From Eremophila alpestris peregrina (Eukaryota > Chordata > Aves > Passeriformes > Alaudidae), in contig WMCF01000025.1 in NCBI GenBank assembly GCA_009792885.1, positions 11,546,782-11,610,781 on the forward strand: a stretch of 64,000 nucleotides of DNA, read 5' to 3'. Below, piece by piece: positions 42,101 to 51,400 of the stretch. The notes below the pieces were generated by a model. It was given only the letters and a program-made list of their open reading frames with translations. It did not search any database and was not told the origin of the DNA. Position 1 is the first letter of the stretch; every line of letters begins with the position of its first letter. Made by a program: the position numbers and the translations under genes.

Positions 42101-44696
42101 AAAGGTAAAAAAAAGCCAAAAGGATCAAACCCTATGCCAAACCATGTCTATAGAAACAAAATCTACCACCTTCATTTTCTGAAGTGTTTTACAAATCCCT
42201 TTACTTTTTTATATGATAGACATTCTGTCCAGGAAAGTTCACCAAAAACTTTCCTTTGAGAATTTATAAAGGAAAAAATTGAAGTCCACTGGCTCTGAAA
42301 ATATTTGCCCCTAATCTGAACAGCTATAAGCAAATACTCCAGATATTCTGTATCCAAGGAATGCTTATCACGTTCACACAACTGCCATTACCATCCAACC
42401 ATGTCTTTTCTATAAAACTCCAATACTCCAATCAAAGACAGGCACAGAAAAATGACCTGAGTGCTCTGGCCTTTGAGAGCTCCATCATCTCTGAGCTCTT
42501 AGGATCAAGACTGAAAAAAGATACAATTATCTTACTAAATGTGTTCCTCAGATGTTATAAAATACAATTTCCAGGATGGAATTTAAGCCTCTAAAGAATT
42601 CTAATGTGCAAAGTGGTATTAAGGCTTCCCTAAGAGATCTGCTGGAGCTTTGAGTTTCTCCCTCTGCCTCTCCCTGAACATGCTAGCACATACAAGGCTC
42701 TAACTTCCAGCTCATGTTCTGATGCTGCTGAAACAGAGCTGTGGAAAATGTAACTGCACATTTCAGCTTCTGAAACAGCCACTGGTGGACAGAACTTTAA
42801 GTGTTCTACTGCTCTGAATTGTGCCAAGACTGAAAAGTCACCTCCTTTTACATTTTTACAGTAGATAAATACACAAACAACAGAAACTTTCTTTACCTCT
42901 CCCTTCTGGACCCTAAGCTTGAAGAACGAACAAAATCAATCTTTGAGTGAGTCTTTAACAAACCATAAAGACATGTTTAAAGTTTAGAAAGTGAATCAGG
43001 GAGATCCAAGTTTTCTGTCACATCTCAGCATGACTTAACTATTTACAGAATTTACTAACCTCTAAAGACCATTTCTACAGCAAGACAAAAACTAGAAGAA
43101 CATAACAGAACCAAATCACTACACATTTCAATATGTAACTGGTCTTAAAAACCAACTTTGAGTGGGTGCAAGTGCTAGCTGGTGAGGCATATAGGATCTT
43201 CTGCTGTAATTTCCAGTAACCTTGGAAGTAAAAGTAAGAATCATTTTGTTAAAAAAAAAAAAAAAAAAGGACTGAAAAGACATACTTTTTCTTAAAAGGA
43301 CAAATTACCTGACAAGGCTTTTTCATTTTAATGGCTATAACATGGTATCTGTAACAGCAGAGTTCACAGGTCCATGACCCTCTTTCACTTATCCACTTTA
43401 AGAGGCAAAGCTGATGCGTGTATCGTACCGAGCCATCGCAGCGGCAAGGGTTTAACAATTCACCCTGGAAAGGCAATACAGAAACATCAACTTTAAAGGA
43501 ACCCTTCATGTACATGTACACTCAATACCAAAGTACTTAGGAGTCTGTAACGATGAGTCTGGTCTCAATTTCACTATGAGGAAAAGCATGTATTTTTGTC
43601 TATGAAATGGTAAAAAATGTCTTTAAAATACCTAGCTGCTTCTACTGAGAAAAGCCAGAAAGCTGTCTACACATGTACATGCACTTATATGAGACAACAT
43701 TACCATGCATTAAACAACAGTACCATTAGCCCTTTATTATAAAGACCTCTAAAGGTACCAGAAGTGGTTAGATACATTTCTCCAACAGCTATTTGCAGTC
43801 ATCACTCAGAAAGAAAAGTGTGATGTCACGATTCCAAGAGAACCTTGCTCTTGGAGCACGGCTCTGTGCTGTCCAGCAAGCCAGCTTCAGGCAGGACCTT
43901 AAATAATGTAACTAAGCACTTCCCCAGTAGTTTCTGCACTATAGAAATCAGCTATTCTCTTCTTTCCAACTCCAAGACAAGCTATAAAATGCTAGTTACA
44001 GATCCACTGCTGACATTATGCCCCATAATGTCACGACACTGATGATACTTGGAGTTCTTCTCAGCGTTACCTGTAAGCTAACACTCTCATTTTAAAGTCT
44101 AACAGAAACCTGAGCAATTCGTATTGTGTAGAGTCCCTCAGAGGTGAACCAGGGAGCGCGAGCGCCAGAGGACACCCAGCGTGCAAGCCAGACACGGCAA
44201 AACCCCCGAATTCTCCCAAAGCTCTGCGCCGGCTCAGGCTCGCCCCAGGCGTTCGCCACAAGCAGCTCGCACAGCGGCAGCCGCGGCTCGCACAGCCTGC
44301 GGCTCCGGGGAGGGCGATTCTTGCCGGGGAGCGACGCCGAGATCAGCACCAGGGACAGGGCTCGGCCCCGGAGCGGGGGTGCCAAGGTGCGCGGGGCGCC
44401 GCCCGCCCGCCCCCGGCGCCTCTGCTCACCTGCTCGGGGCCCTGGAAGCAGATCTTGCAGATGGGGCCGGCCCCGCCGGCGTGGCCGCCGCTGCCGCTCT
44501 CGCTGCTGCTGCACACCGAGCGCGTCTCGGGCTTGTCGCCGCCGGCGGCCCCGCTCTCCGAGCCCCTCCGGCCCTCGCCCTCCTCGGGGGTGTCCCCGCT
44601 CGCCTCCCCCGCCCCGGCCGGCAGCTCCAGCGGGGCGGCGGCGGCTCGCGGCGGCTCCCCGGCAGGGAGCACGACGCTCCCCGAGGCGCAGCTCAT
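11782..44696 (-). CDS. MARCHF11: MARCHF11, RING-CH E3 ubiquitin ligase, coding span of four exons
   Basis: The coding sequence joins 44696-44430, 43464-43309, 19324-19132 and 12104-11782 on the minus strand, giving 312 residues plus a TAA stop. Intron phases are 0, 0 and 1, and all junctions are GT-AG. Seen in the protein: a Gly/Ser/Glu-rich N-terminus (1-77), a C4HC3 RING-CH domain (Cys80, Cys83, Cys96, Cys98, His106, Cys109, Cys122, Cys125), two hydrophobic segments (about 155-177 and 188-209), and a tail with Y281-V-L-L and C-terminal T-S-V. Known of the family: RING-CH ligases are two-pass membrane proteins that ubiquitinate membrane cargo. Mammalian MARCH11 has been linked to protein sorting in the trans-Golgi network and multivesicular bodies of spermatids. 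It was assigned over the close paralogues MARCHF4 and MARCHF9 because the exon 2-4 sequence and tail match the MARCH11 I remember. The mammalian protein is about 400 residues, with a longer N-terminus. The family is very secure and the paralogue is likely. Confidence 0.93.
16387..16425. repeat. perfect palindrome, two 18-bp arms and 3-base spacer
   Basis: The left arm 16387-16404 and right arm 16408-16425 are exact reverse complements, separated by ATG at 16405-16407. Pairing stops at both outer ends. It lies in MARCHF11 intron 3, with no recognised transposon around it. Confidence 0.95.
16506..16526. repeat. hairpin, 8-bp stem with T5 loop
   Basis: CTTCACAC at 16506-16513 pairs exactly with GTGTGAAG at 16519-16526 around five T. 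It lies 80 bp beyond the larger palindrome. Confidence 0.85.
19132..19324 (-). CDS. MARCHF11: MARCHF11 coding exon 3 (transmembrane hairpin)
   Basis: This 193-nt exon begins right after TTTTAG, with a Trp codon in phase 0, and ends one base into a Gly codon at the donor G|GTAAGC. It encodes residues 142-205. An amphipathic lead-in (WQSITITLVEK) runs into a hydrophobic helix at about 155-177, a short loop (SPYAVWQRKD), and the start of a second helix at about 188. In MARCH proteins the two helices place both termini in the cytosol and contribute to substrate choice. The exon lies about 24 kb from exon 2 and 7 kb from exon 4. I see no frameshift or stop. Confidence 0.95.
19620..19641. repeat. 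hairpin, 9-bp stem and 4-base loop
   Basis: TTCCATTCC at 19620-19628 pairs with GGAATGGAA at 19633-19641. It is in intron 2, about 300 bp from exon 3 on the acceptor side. This may be chance. Confidence 0.7.
20416..20800 (-). mobile_element. old CR1 LINE 3' fragment, minus strand
   Basis: Starts with a degenerate ATAATCATAGGAT tail and continues with the reverse complement of the CR1 3' UTR: GGGAGCCATCTAGTTCAACTTCCTGCTCA, then a CAGCCTTTCTGTGCAGCCTG block and a CTTTTGTCCCACT block. It is highly diverged. The far boundary is approximate. Confidence 0.75.
21990..22075. repeat. A-rich low-complexity tract
   Basis: Adenine runs interspersed with C3-C6, including 17 consecutive A. It explains the Lys/Asn/Pro-rich open frames on the plus strand here, which I do not regard as genes. 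Confidence 0.85.
25500..26757 (+). mobile_element. CR1 LINE, 5' region and start of ORF2 endonuclease
   Basis: From about 25950, phrases of the region upstream of CR1 ORF2 are visible (AAAGGATCTTTGCACAGGAG; GGCTCACTGAAAGAGCTTTAAACT). The ORF2 N-terminus follows at about 26300: GGCAACAAACAGGAGGAGCT encodes the GNKQEEL start, then GAAACATGGT encodes the endonuclease ETW motif. A later block, GACAAGGCAGACATCCTGGTGGGAG, matches the endonuclease C-terminal part. The copy stops at about 26757, without reverse transcriptase or 3' UTR. Stops and frameshifts make it inactive. The part before about 25900 is less sure. Confidence 0.8.
30340..30522 (+). mobile_element. CR1 LINE 3' end, interrupted by an LTR
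   Basis: Starts with AGGAAGAAATTGTTTATTCA and runs through GAGTGCCATCCCTGCCCATGG into GGTCCCTTCCAACCCAAACC, ending CATTCTATGATCCTATG, the CR1 3' signature. An LTR begins at 30523. The CTATGATTC continuation of the tail appears on the other side, at 32021. Confidence 0.9.
30523..32020 (+). mobile_element. 1.5-kb ERV LTR (solo), perfect 5-bp target-site duplication
   Basis: The element begins TGTCATGG and ends CCCTCACA, with TG...CA ends. It is flanked by exact CTATG copies at 30518-30522 and 32021-32025. Insertion was into the 3' tail of a CR1. An AATAAA at 31931-31936 lies 84 bp from the 3' end, as expected for an LTR poly(A) signal. A GC-rich stretch (30700-31080) contrasts with the AT-rich intron. 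I see no gag, pol or env, so I interpret it as a solo LTR. The length is large for one, and a non-autonomous element is an alternative. It lies antisense to MARCHF11 in intron 2. Confidence 0.82.
33130..33315 (+). mobile_element. CR1 LINE fragment, plus strand
   Basis: Matches the CR1 segment near the end of ORF2 and the 3' UTR: AGGGAGCCTTTATC, AGTGTAGTGATAGGATGA, AGATTAGGAAAAAATTCTTT-like text, and CAGGTTGCCCAGAGAAGTGG. It is truncated before the terminal tail. Confidence 0.8.
33943..34300 (-). mobile_element. CR1 LINE 3' fragment, minus strand
   Basis: Begins with the reverse complement of the CR1 tail (TATAGGATCACAGAATTTTA). It continues with AAGTCCAACCATTGACCTAG, CACTAAACCATATTCCCAAG, CCTGGGCAGCCTGTTACAAT and GAGGCCATTTCCTCTTGTCC, all standard CR1 3' landmarks in reverse orientation. 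The upstream limit is approximate. Confidence 0.9.
43309..43464 (-). CDS. MARCHF11: MARCHF11 coding exon 2 (core of the RING-CH domain)
   Basis: This 156-nt exon (52 codons, phase 0 at both ends) follows a CAG acceptor and ends at CAG|GTAATT. It carries the remaining zinc ligands in family spacing: C-x-C (Cys96, Cys98), seven residues to His106, two to Cys109, twelve to Cys122, and two to Cys125. Conserved family features are the GELLNPCRC start, the Trp in LLKWI, and the SWTCELC segment. The domain recruits the E2 enzyme on the cytosolic face. No key residue is missing, so the ligase module looks functional. The sense strand has a run of 18 T from 41 nt into the following intron. Confidence 0.96.
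43465..44429 (-). other. MARCHF11: MARCHF11 intron 1
   Basis: A 965-bp intron with GTGAGC donor and CAG acceptor. It splits the RING-CH domain after the first Cys pair. Its 5' part belongs to the CpG island (down to about 44140) and the rest is AT-rich. I see no repeat or RNA gene in it. Confidence 0.9.
44430..44696 (-). CDS. MARCHF11: MARCHF11 coding exon 1 (N-terminus and first RING-CH cysteines)
   Basis: Exon 1 encodes 89 residues from an ATG at 44696 to the donor CAG|GTGAGC after 44430, ending in phase 0. Residues 1-77 are Ala/Gly/Pro/Glu/Ser-rich and look disordered, with a Ser-rich stretch before the zinc domain. Residues 78-89 read PICKICFQGPEQ, giving the first Cys pair of the RING-CH domain (Cys80, Cys83). 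I chose this ATG because it is the only in-frame Met between the donor and the assembly gap. Its context has G at -3 but A at +4, so it is only moderate. The frame stays open upstream, so an earlier start or an upstream exon hidden by the gap cannot be excluded. Mammalian MARCH11 has roughly 75-90 more residues here. Confidence 0.85.
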
Positions 44697-44860
44697 GCCC
44701 CGGGGCACCCGCTCCTCCGGGACGGGGACGGCCCGGAGCGGCGGATGGCGGCCGGGAGGGGGCGGCGGGACGGCCCCGGGCTGCGGGCGGCCGGGAAGGT
44801 GACCCGGCGCGGCCGCTCCCTCACGGCCCGGCGCTGCGCGAGGAGCGGCGCGCGGGGCCG

Positions 44861-44890
44861 CGGGCGGCGGGGCGGGGCGGGGCGGGCGGC
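44861..44890 (+). promoter_or_regulatory. overlapping GC boxes with G-quadruplex potential
   Basis: Five runs of three or four G are separated by one to four bases. The block fits both tandem GC boxes and the G3+N1-7 G-quadruplex pattern on the plus strand, which is the template strand of MARCHF11. Confidence 0.55.
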
Positions 44891-44910
44891 ACGCGCCGGG
44901 GGGACGGAGC

Positions 44911-44969
44911 GAGGGAGGGACGGAGGGGAGAGGGAGAGAGGGAGAGGGGGAGAGAGGGAGAGAGGGAGG
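44911..44969 (+). repeat. polypurine (GGGAGA)-type low-complexity tract
   Basis: A G/A-only rich stretch with imperfect GGGAGA and GAGG units on the plus strand, upstream of MARCHF11 exon 1. It is purine on one strand and pyrimidine on the other, so intramolecular triplex formation is possible. It is imperfect and short. Confidence 0.7.
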
Positions 44970-45188
44970 CGCGGGTCCGGCACCGCCACCGCCGCCCCCG
45001 CTCCGCTCCGGGAAAGCCGCCGCCCTCGCCAGCGCCCTGGCGCCTGCCCAGCCGGGCGAAACCCCTGCCCCTTTCCGGGACGAAAATCCCTGCCTGCTCT
45101 GCCGCCCGCCCCGCGGCGTTCCTGCCCTCAGCACCGGCTTCCCCCGCACTCCAGCGGCCGCGGCCCCTGCCCCGCCCCGCGGGCACTG

Positions 45189-45432
45189 CCTTCCCTTCCC
45201 TTCCCTTCCCTTCCCTTCCCTTCCCTTCCCTTCCCTTCCCTTCCCTTCCCTTCCCTTCCCTNNNNNNNNNNNNNNNNNNNNNNNNNNNNNNNNNNNNNNN
45301 NNNNNNNNNNNNNNNNNNNNNNNNNNNNNNNNNNNNNNNNNNNNNNNNNNNNNNNNNNNNNNNNNNNNNNNNNNNNNNNNNNCCTTCCCTTCCCTTCCCT
45401 TCCCTTCCCTTCCCTTCCCTTCCCTTCCCTTC
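45189..45432. repeat. (CCCTT)n / (AAGGG)n pentanucleotide satellite with assembly gap
   Basis: Perfect CCCTT pentamers run up to a block of N at 45262-45382 and resume directly after it until 45432. The gap therefore lies inside one tandem array whose true length is unknown. The minus strand, which is the sense strand of MARCHF11, is the purine AAGGG strand. The array ends about 490 bp upstream of the chosen start codon. Confidence 0.95.
45262..45382. other. assembly gap (121 N)
   Basis: A run of undetermined bases flanked on both sides by the same pentanucleotide repeat. Open frames drawn through it are not evidence of coding. Confidence 0.99.
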
Positions 45433-48400
45433 GTGGCCACCTCCTGGCCCTGCTCCCGGCGCCCAGAGCTCAAGGGGCTCCTCAACCACGGGCCCCCAGC
45501 GCCGCAGGATGCGGCCCTGCAGGGGACACCTAAAGATCTCTCCTCTTTAATGGGGTTTTGGCTGCAGGAGATTGCAGAATCAGTATTCAACAGTTGCTCT
45601 TTGGGTGTGAAACAGAAGCTCTCCCAGTCTTCTGTGGCTGGCTTTTTTTTTTCCTTTTCTTTAATTCATTACATCACCTCATTTTCAAAATTAAATCTGC
45701 TAAAAGCATCACGATCAAATACCTTCTAAAAAAATATCCTCAGCAGTTAGAAATTCTTTAAAGTTTGGCTGGGGCTGCTGAAAGGAAGTAGGTGTGAATT
45801 TCAGCATCAAGTATGACACCAGTGCACATTTGATCTCGTGAAGATGACAGCAACTGTCTGTGCAGGGAAGGAGAGAGAAATAAAACCTAAAAAATCCCCA
45901 AAACCAAAAAAACAAAAACAATTGCAAAGCCATATGCTTTCCATAGCCACATTTAGATCCAAAGTGTGATGAAATCTCTCGCCTTCCTCATTGGCCGCTT
46001 ATACGTAGTCTCAAGATAAGGGAGTACCTGATGAGCTCAGCCAGTGGCTGTGTTGTGATAGTAGTGGCTTTCTCGATGTGGATATTTTATCAGAACACAG
46101 AACCAAAGCAGTACTCCTTAGTCAACAATCTCATGGCATCGTGTAGCTCTCAAGCCCTTCAGAGAGGCTTGCAGGGTATATTCCAAACACCTGGTCCAAC
46201 CTTTCGGCCTGGCTGGAGACCAGCTCAGCAATGTGCTGTTGGCAGAAAAGCATCAGACCCATATTGCAGGAGAGTGACATTCAAATCAGTTGGGGCAAGG
46301 TGCTGTTAAAGCAATTTCAGTCCCCCTAGAGTCTGCATCTATTATGGATGCCACAAAACAGATCTATTAAGGACAAAGAACAGCAATGCTATTTCCAGTA
46401 TTTCTCTAAAAAATGCATATTCAAAGATTGATTTCTCATAGTGGAATAAGAAGTATCATTGTAACTTTTCTCATCAGCCACTAATTCCGATTATCATGAA
46501 AATTTATTTTTTGGCAGCTCTACATTAGCTAAGTCAGTGGTGGCAATTTAGCTTGGCATTAGAACAAGGTGCTCCAATCCTGAAATTACATTTGTTCACA
46601 AGGTGGTTGTTAAGTAGGTAAATAACATGGATTTGTCCAGATTTGATAATGTAAGGATAAAAAAAAAAAAAGGCACATTGATGGAGACATTTTGATGAAC
46701 AGCAGATGCTGTGGAGTTGGGAAATTCTCTACATGGAATTTTTTTCATAACAATGTAACACCTGAAGGGGTTGCCAGAGAGGGTAAACAAAAGTGAAGGC
46801 AGAAGTAATCAAATAGATTAATTCTAAAGAAAGAAGAAGTAATCACAAAAAATGACAGGAAAAAAGAGGAAGTGTCAGAACAAACAGATGAGTCAAAAAT
46901 AGATAGAAGAGATAGAGTGGATAGAAGAGAACTAAAGCAAAACCAGAAGGAAAAGACAATGGAACTAAAAGAGTGAAGTGAGGAATGAATGCTAAAAAGT
47001 TACTCAAGCATATCTGAGTAATACAGCATGCCCTTCCCATTTGCTGTATATGAAGGTTTATGCCATTTTTCTTCCTCTTCCTTTTGTTTGTCAGCAAAAG
47101 TTCAGTAAGTGACATGGCTTTGGGAAAGGCTATATATAGAAGATAAAAATGTCAACACAGAAATGGAATGACTTCTTAGTGACAGAAAAAGAAAAAAAGA
47201 TGTGACTTCAGAGAATAATAGAGTGCTTTAAGAAGGTCTGTCTTTTCTACCTAATCTTGCCTGAAATAAATGTATAACATGACTCTTAAAAGGAAACACA
47301 TCTGACATGAATCAGAATAATTTTTTTTCACACATATGTAATTATCTTGGAGAGCTGATTGTGAGTGGGTATTTCACAGACGTGAGTTTTTCAACACATC
47401 ACCTGTTTGCCTGCCTACCAACAGCTACTGGCATGCTGGCTAAAAGAGAATTATGAAGGCTATTGATCCCTGTGCTTCAGAGAGCATTGGAGTTGTTTGG
47501 CATGCTGAGGGTGGGAGGAGATGCCAACAAAGGAGCAGAAGGGGTGGAGAACATTCTGTAACACAGCCTCCAACCGAAGCAGCATTCAGCCTTCTGCTGA
47601 GTGAGAGAGGAGGACTGGAGCCAAAATCCAAAGATTGAAGCAGAAAGAAGAAAAATTTAAAGCAAGAAAGGATAATTCACTTCATAACAGCAGTAGTGTA
47701 GGTGGCTGGGAGAAAGAAAAAAAGATAAGCTGAAACCAGGAAGAATTAATTTGAGATTAAGACAGTAAACTGGAGCTTATGAGATTTATATTGAAGCACA
47801 GCTTTGCTATGCATTTCTTGAACAACCTTGAGCGAGTGACCTCAAGTGGGCATCTGGTGAACAGAGGCCTCTGGCTGCCAAAATAGAGGTAACTCTTCGC
47901 ACTCCCAGATGTGTCCAGCGGCCTCCAGAGGACTGTGGCTGTCACATCTGCCATCTCTTTTGGGAACAGTGAGATATTCAAACCAGCACTAGACTCCCAG
48001 ATGCGAGAACATCTCCCTTATTTTGGCTTATTCTGTACATAAAACTGAAACACTAATGTTCACTTTCTCTGTTCTTGTTCCTACCTCTTCCATTATAATA
48101 TGTGACATTTTACTGGCATATTCAGGCCATATTTGTACAGTCTTGATCTTGGCAGAAGTATCTAGGCATTATAACAAGACAAATAATAAGGAGCAGTGAT
48201 ATGGATAAAAATAACACCGAAGTAATAAGATTGTGGGACAGTGAAATGAATTGCATTTCCAGCAGGCAATGGAACAGGCAGGAGAAGTACAAACCCTGAG
48301 GGAACAGAACTTGTTGCTCCTCTATTTTCCTCTGTTCTGCCCCAGGTATATTCTTTTCTTCACTACATCAGCTCAGCACTGTGCAATATTTTCCTCCAAA

Positions 48401-51400
48401 TAAAATAATGGAAATTCATACCAATTCTTTTACCTGATGAGAATCAGCTGTAGGTAGAACATCCAGGAGCAAAAAAATATGAGGGAGATGTTTGAATGAA
48501 TGGAGGAGAAATGTTCAGGGAATAAACAGAACAGGGGATATTGTTTGGTTGTTTTTGCTTTTAATTATATATCAAGATAAACACTTTATGCAAATCCTTA
48601 TGTACAGAAGAGGTTACACAGACCTAAGGTGTGCAGGTAACAAACTACTCAGGGGGTTATAGGAATGGAAGCACTTTGTTACTGCACATTGAAAAGCCAA
48701 ATAACCACTCTTCATTATTTTCTCAAAAGATTTCCGTAACACATTGACCTGTACCATAAATAGAGGAACAAAACAGCTCAATGAGTTTCTTCCTTTTTGC
48801 TGCTTCCTGTACCTCTGAGGAAAACAAGATGATATAGTCCTAAAATATTAATAAGGGAGCAAAGGGAGTAATTGCCAGTGTATTACATTGAAAACAAAAT
48901 ACTAATGAGATAGTAGAAAGTTAAATCTACTTCAATAATAATACAGACACATCATTCTACTTGCTGAATACCACATGTACACTCCTTTCACAATGAAACT
49001 CAGGTTGATGGACTTCACCTCTAAACAAAGATAAGGCATTTTGGCTGTAAGCAGATTTTTAATTTTAAATACATTTTGCATGTTTAATGCAACATAAAAC
49101 TCACTCCTGATTAATAAGGTCATTTGCCACATTTCCATGTCCAGATTTATTGCACTAACAGATCTCTGCAGATGGTTAATAGCCATGCTGGTGGCAGTGG
49201 ATTATTTGCTGGTTCACTGAGCGTGCCTGATTTTTGTCATGAACACACACACACTCATTCTGCGGTGGAAGATTTTAGTTATGTCAACCAATTCAAATCT
49301 CATGCTGGCAGGCACTTGTCCAATGAAAATCTTTATTTTCACACTGCTCTCTTGCATTTTTGGAAATGCATACCTAGTTTCCAGCCCAGTATTGCTCAAC
49401 ACTGATCCATCCCTACATAGGTAGAAGCATCCAGTCTCAGCAGAAGACTGAGGCGTTTCTCAAACTTCCATACATGTTGAGGCTCTGAGTGCATTTCCCT
49501 ATCATGGAGGAGAAATGGAAATTTTTGGAAATATGAAAACATCCCCTTCCTTCTGTGGCTGGGGATGCTGGGGAAGCCACAGCCCCTTTTTGTGGAAGCT
49601 GCTTTTAAGCTGAGCCTCTGCTGTTTGGCCCTGACCTGAGCCCCAGGTCCCACCATGCCTGGCCAGTGCCAGCCTCACCTTGCGCTGTGGTTGCCCCAGT
49701 GCCTGAGGGATGCCCTGACTGCCAGATCCTACCATCACACGCCTGGGGACCTCCCAGCACTCCTGGAACAGGAGTCTGTGGTGCCCTGACAGATCTCTGC
49801 AGTGCTTTTTATTTGCATTGTCCAAGAAATGGTGGTTGGTGTTCATTTCCTTTCCTCCACTAATTAGTTCAGCATGCTTTCAGATGCTTACATTGTGATG
49901 ATATATAAGTTCTGAATTTTGATTACAATACATTTTTCTTCTTGAAATGCTATCATACCATCCATAATTGCTATGTTTTTCTGCTGGAATTCTTGTCTTA
50001 ATTGCCAGTATGCTGGTTTTTATCAACGATGCTGATTCATTTTTTTTAAATTTGAAACTACCCATGATTAATTTTTCTCAACCATGATCTTCCTGTGCCA
50101 TTTAGTCTCCCTTTTGATCTTTAAGTGTTTGAAAGCATTTTCTAAACATTTTCTCTTGTACCAGTTGATGAGGATGGAAAAAAGACTCAGCATGGACTCC
50201 AGAATGAGGTAATCTTTGTTTGCAAATAAATTTAGCTACTTGGTTTATTTTGGAAATAGATCAGCTGTCAGGAATTCTAGAGGGTGGCATCAGTGAGTTC
50301 AGTTAATTGAAACAGAAATGACAGAATGTCAATTAGCTTTTCCATTAGATGTTACATGAGCAAAAGCTACTGCACAAGGCCAAAGTTAATTTATTTTTGT
50401 ATCAGATGTACAGATCTTTTTTATATGTTTACAAAAAGAAAACCCACCCTTTTTTATTTAAAAAAAACCCACTTTCTTTGTATTTCCTTGTCTATAAACA
50501 TCAGAATAACTGTAATATGCAGTACAGTCAACATCAAACCTTGAGAAAAAGTGGTGAGATATCAAAATAATGTAACAGCTTCCCAAATCCTTCTAATTGT
50601 CCTTTAGTCCATTCAGCATGCCTCCAGCCTATGTCTGACAACTTAAAAAACTCCAAGCTGACCAATGTTTGTAGCAAGGCAGTGAAATGTGGCTTTTTCT
50701 ATGGAAGAACCTTCTGGGGACCCCACCATGAGCTGAACCCTGGTGTGGTCAGCTCCTCAGCACACACAGGGCAGGGTGAGAACTTCACAGCAGAGACTTT
50801 GTGGTGGTGGGAACTGGAGCTTGTTATGCTTACACCATGATGTCAAAACTCAAGATACCCATTTAGTGAGAATGAAAATTTTTCTTGATGAACCAAACCA
50901 AAAAAGGCAACTAAGTAGGTGTTTTACTGACATACTTTACTGCTATTTACATGGTGAAAGGAAAAGAGCATCCACTCAGGTTCCTGGCTGATGAAGCACT
51001 GCTCTGGTTATTTCTCACAGCATAGGTAGGTCTATTCTGTCTTCAAGGGATTAATATTAATTAAAGATTAAAAATACAAACCCCTGTTATTTGAAAAAAC
51101 GACCAATTCCTCCACCCTTGATGCAGCAGCAGTTGTTGCAGCCTGTGTGGTCTCAGCCATAGAACGTGTCACAGCTAAGATGAATCAGCTTAACTTACAG
51201 AATTTCTTAATCTAACATTTTCTTAGAAACTGTGGCAGAAAAAATGCAAGCTGACAGATTTTCCTCTGGTTGGACTGAGAGTTTTCCAGATCTGCCTGAA
51301 GTGACCTGTAGAAGTTGTCAGTTATCTAACTCCTAAAAAAGAGAACAGCTCCTGCAGATATGAGACTTTCCTTCCTACAAGTTCCAAAAGTTTCCCTCCA

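Larger units (their letters stand above)
19325..43308 (-). other. MARCHF11: MARCHF11 intron 2 (about 24 kb)
   Basis: GTAATT donor and TTTTAG acceptor bound an AT-rich intron. It holds a 1.5-kb LTR (30523-32020) and CR1 pieces at about 20416-20800, 25500-26757, 30340-30522, 33130-33315 and 33943-34300. An A-rich low-complexity stretch lies at about 21990-22075. I recognised no other exon, RNA gene or coding repeat in the remaining sequence (20800-25500, 26760-30340, 34300-43250). Confidence 0.88.
44140..45190. promoter_or_regulatory. MARCHF11: CpG island and promoter region of MARCHF11
   Basis: The base composition changes abruptly from AT-rich flanks to very GC-rich, CpG-dense DNA covering exon 1 and about 500 bp upstream. 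It contains clustered GGGGCGG GC boxes at 44861-44890 (165-194 bp upstream of the ATG), the classic Sp1/KLF type of site. I saw no TATA box, as expected for a CpG-island promoter. The transcription start cannot be placed from sequence alone. Confidence 0.75.

Noticed and set aside
44144..45590. Open frames of 415-468 codons on both strands across the MARCHF11 CpG island
   Set aside because: They run through 121 N and a pentanucleotide array, are low-complexity Arg/Pro/Gly/Ser, and exist because GC-rich DNA has few stops. Only 44430-44696 on the minus strand is supported, by splice site and RING-CH homology.
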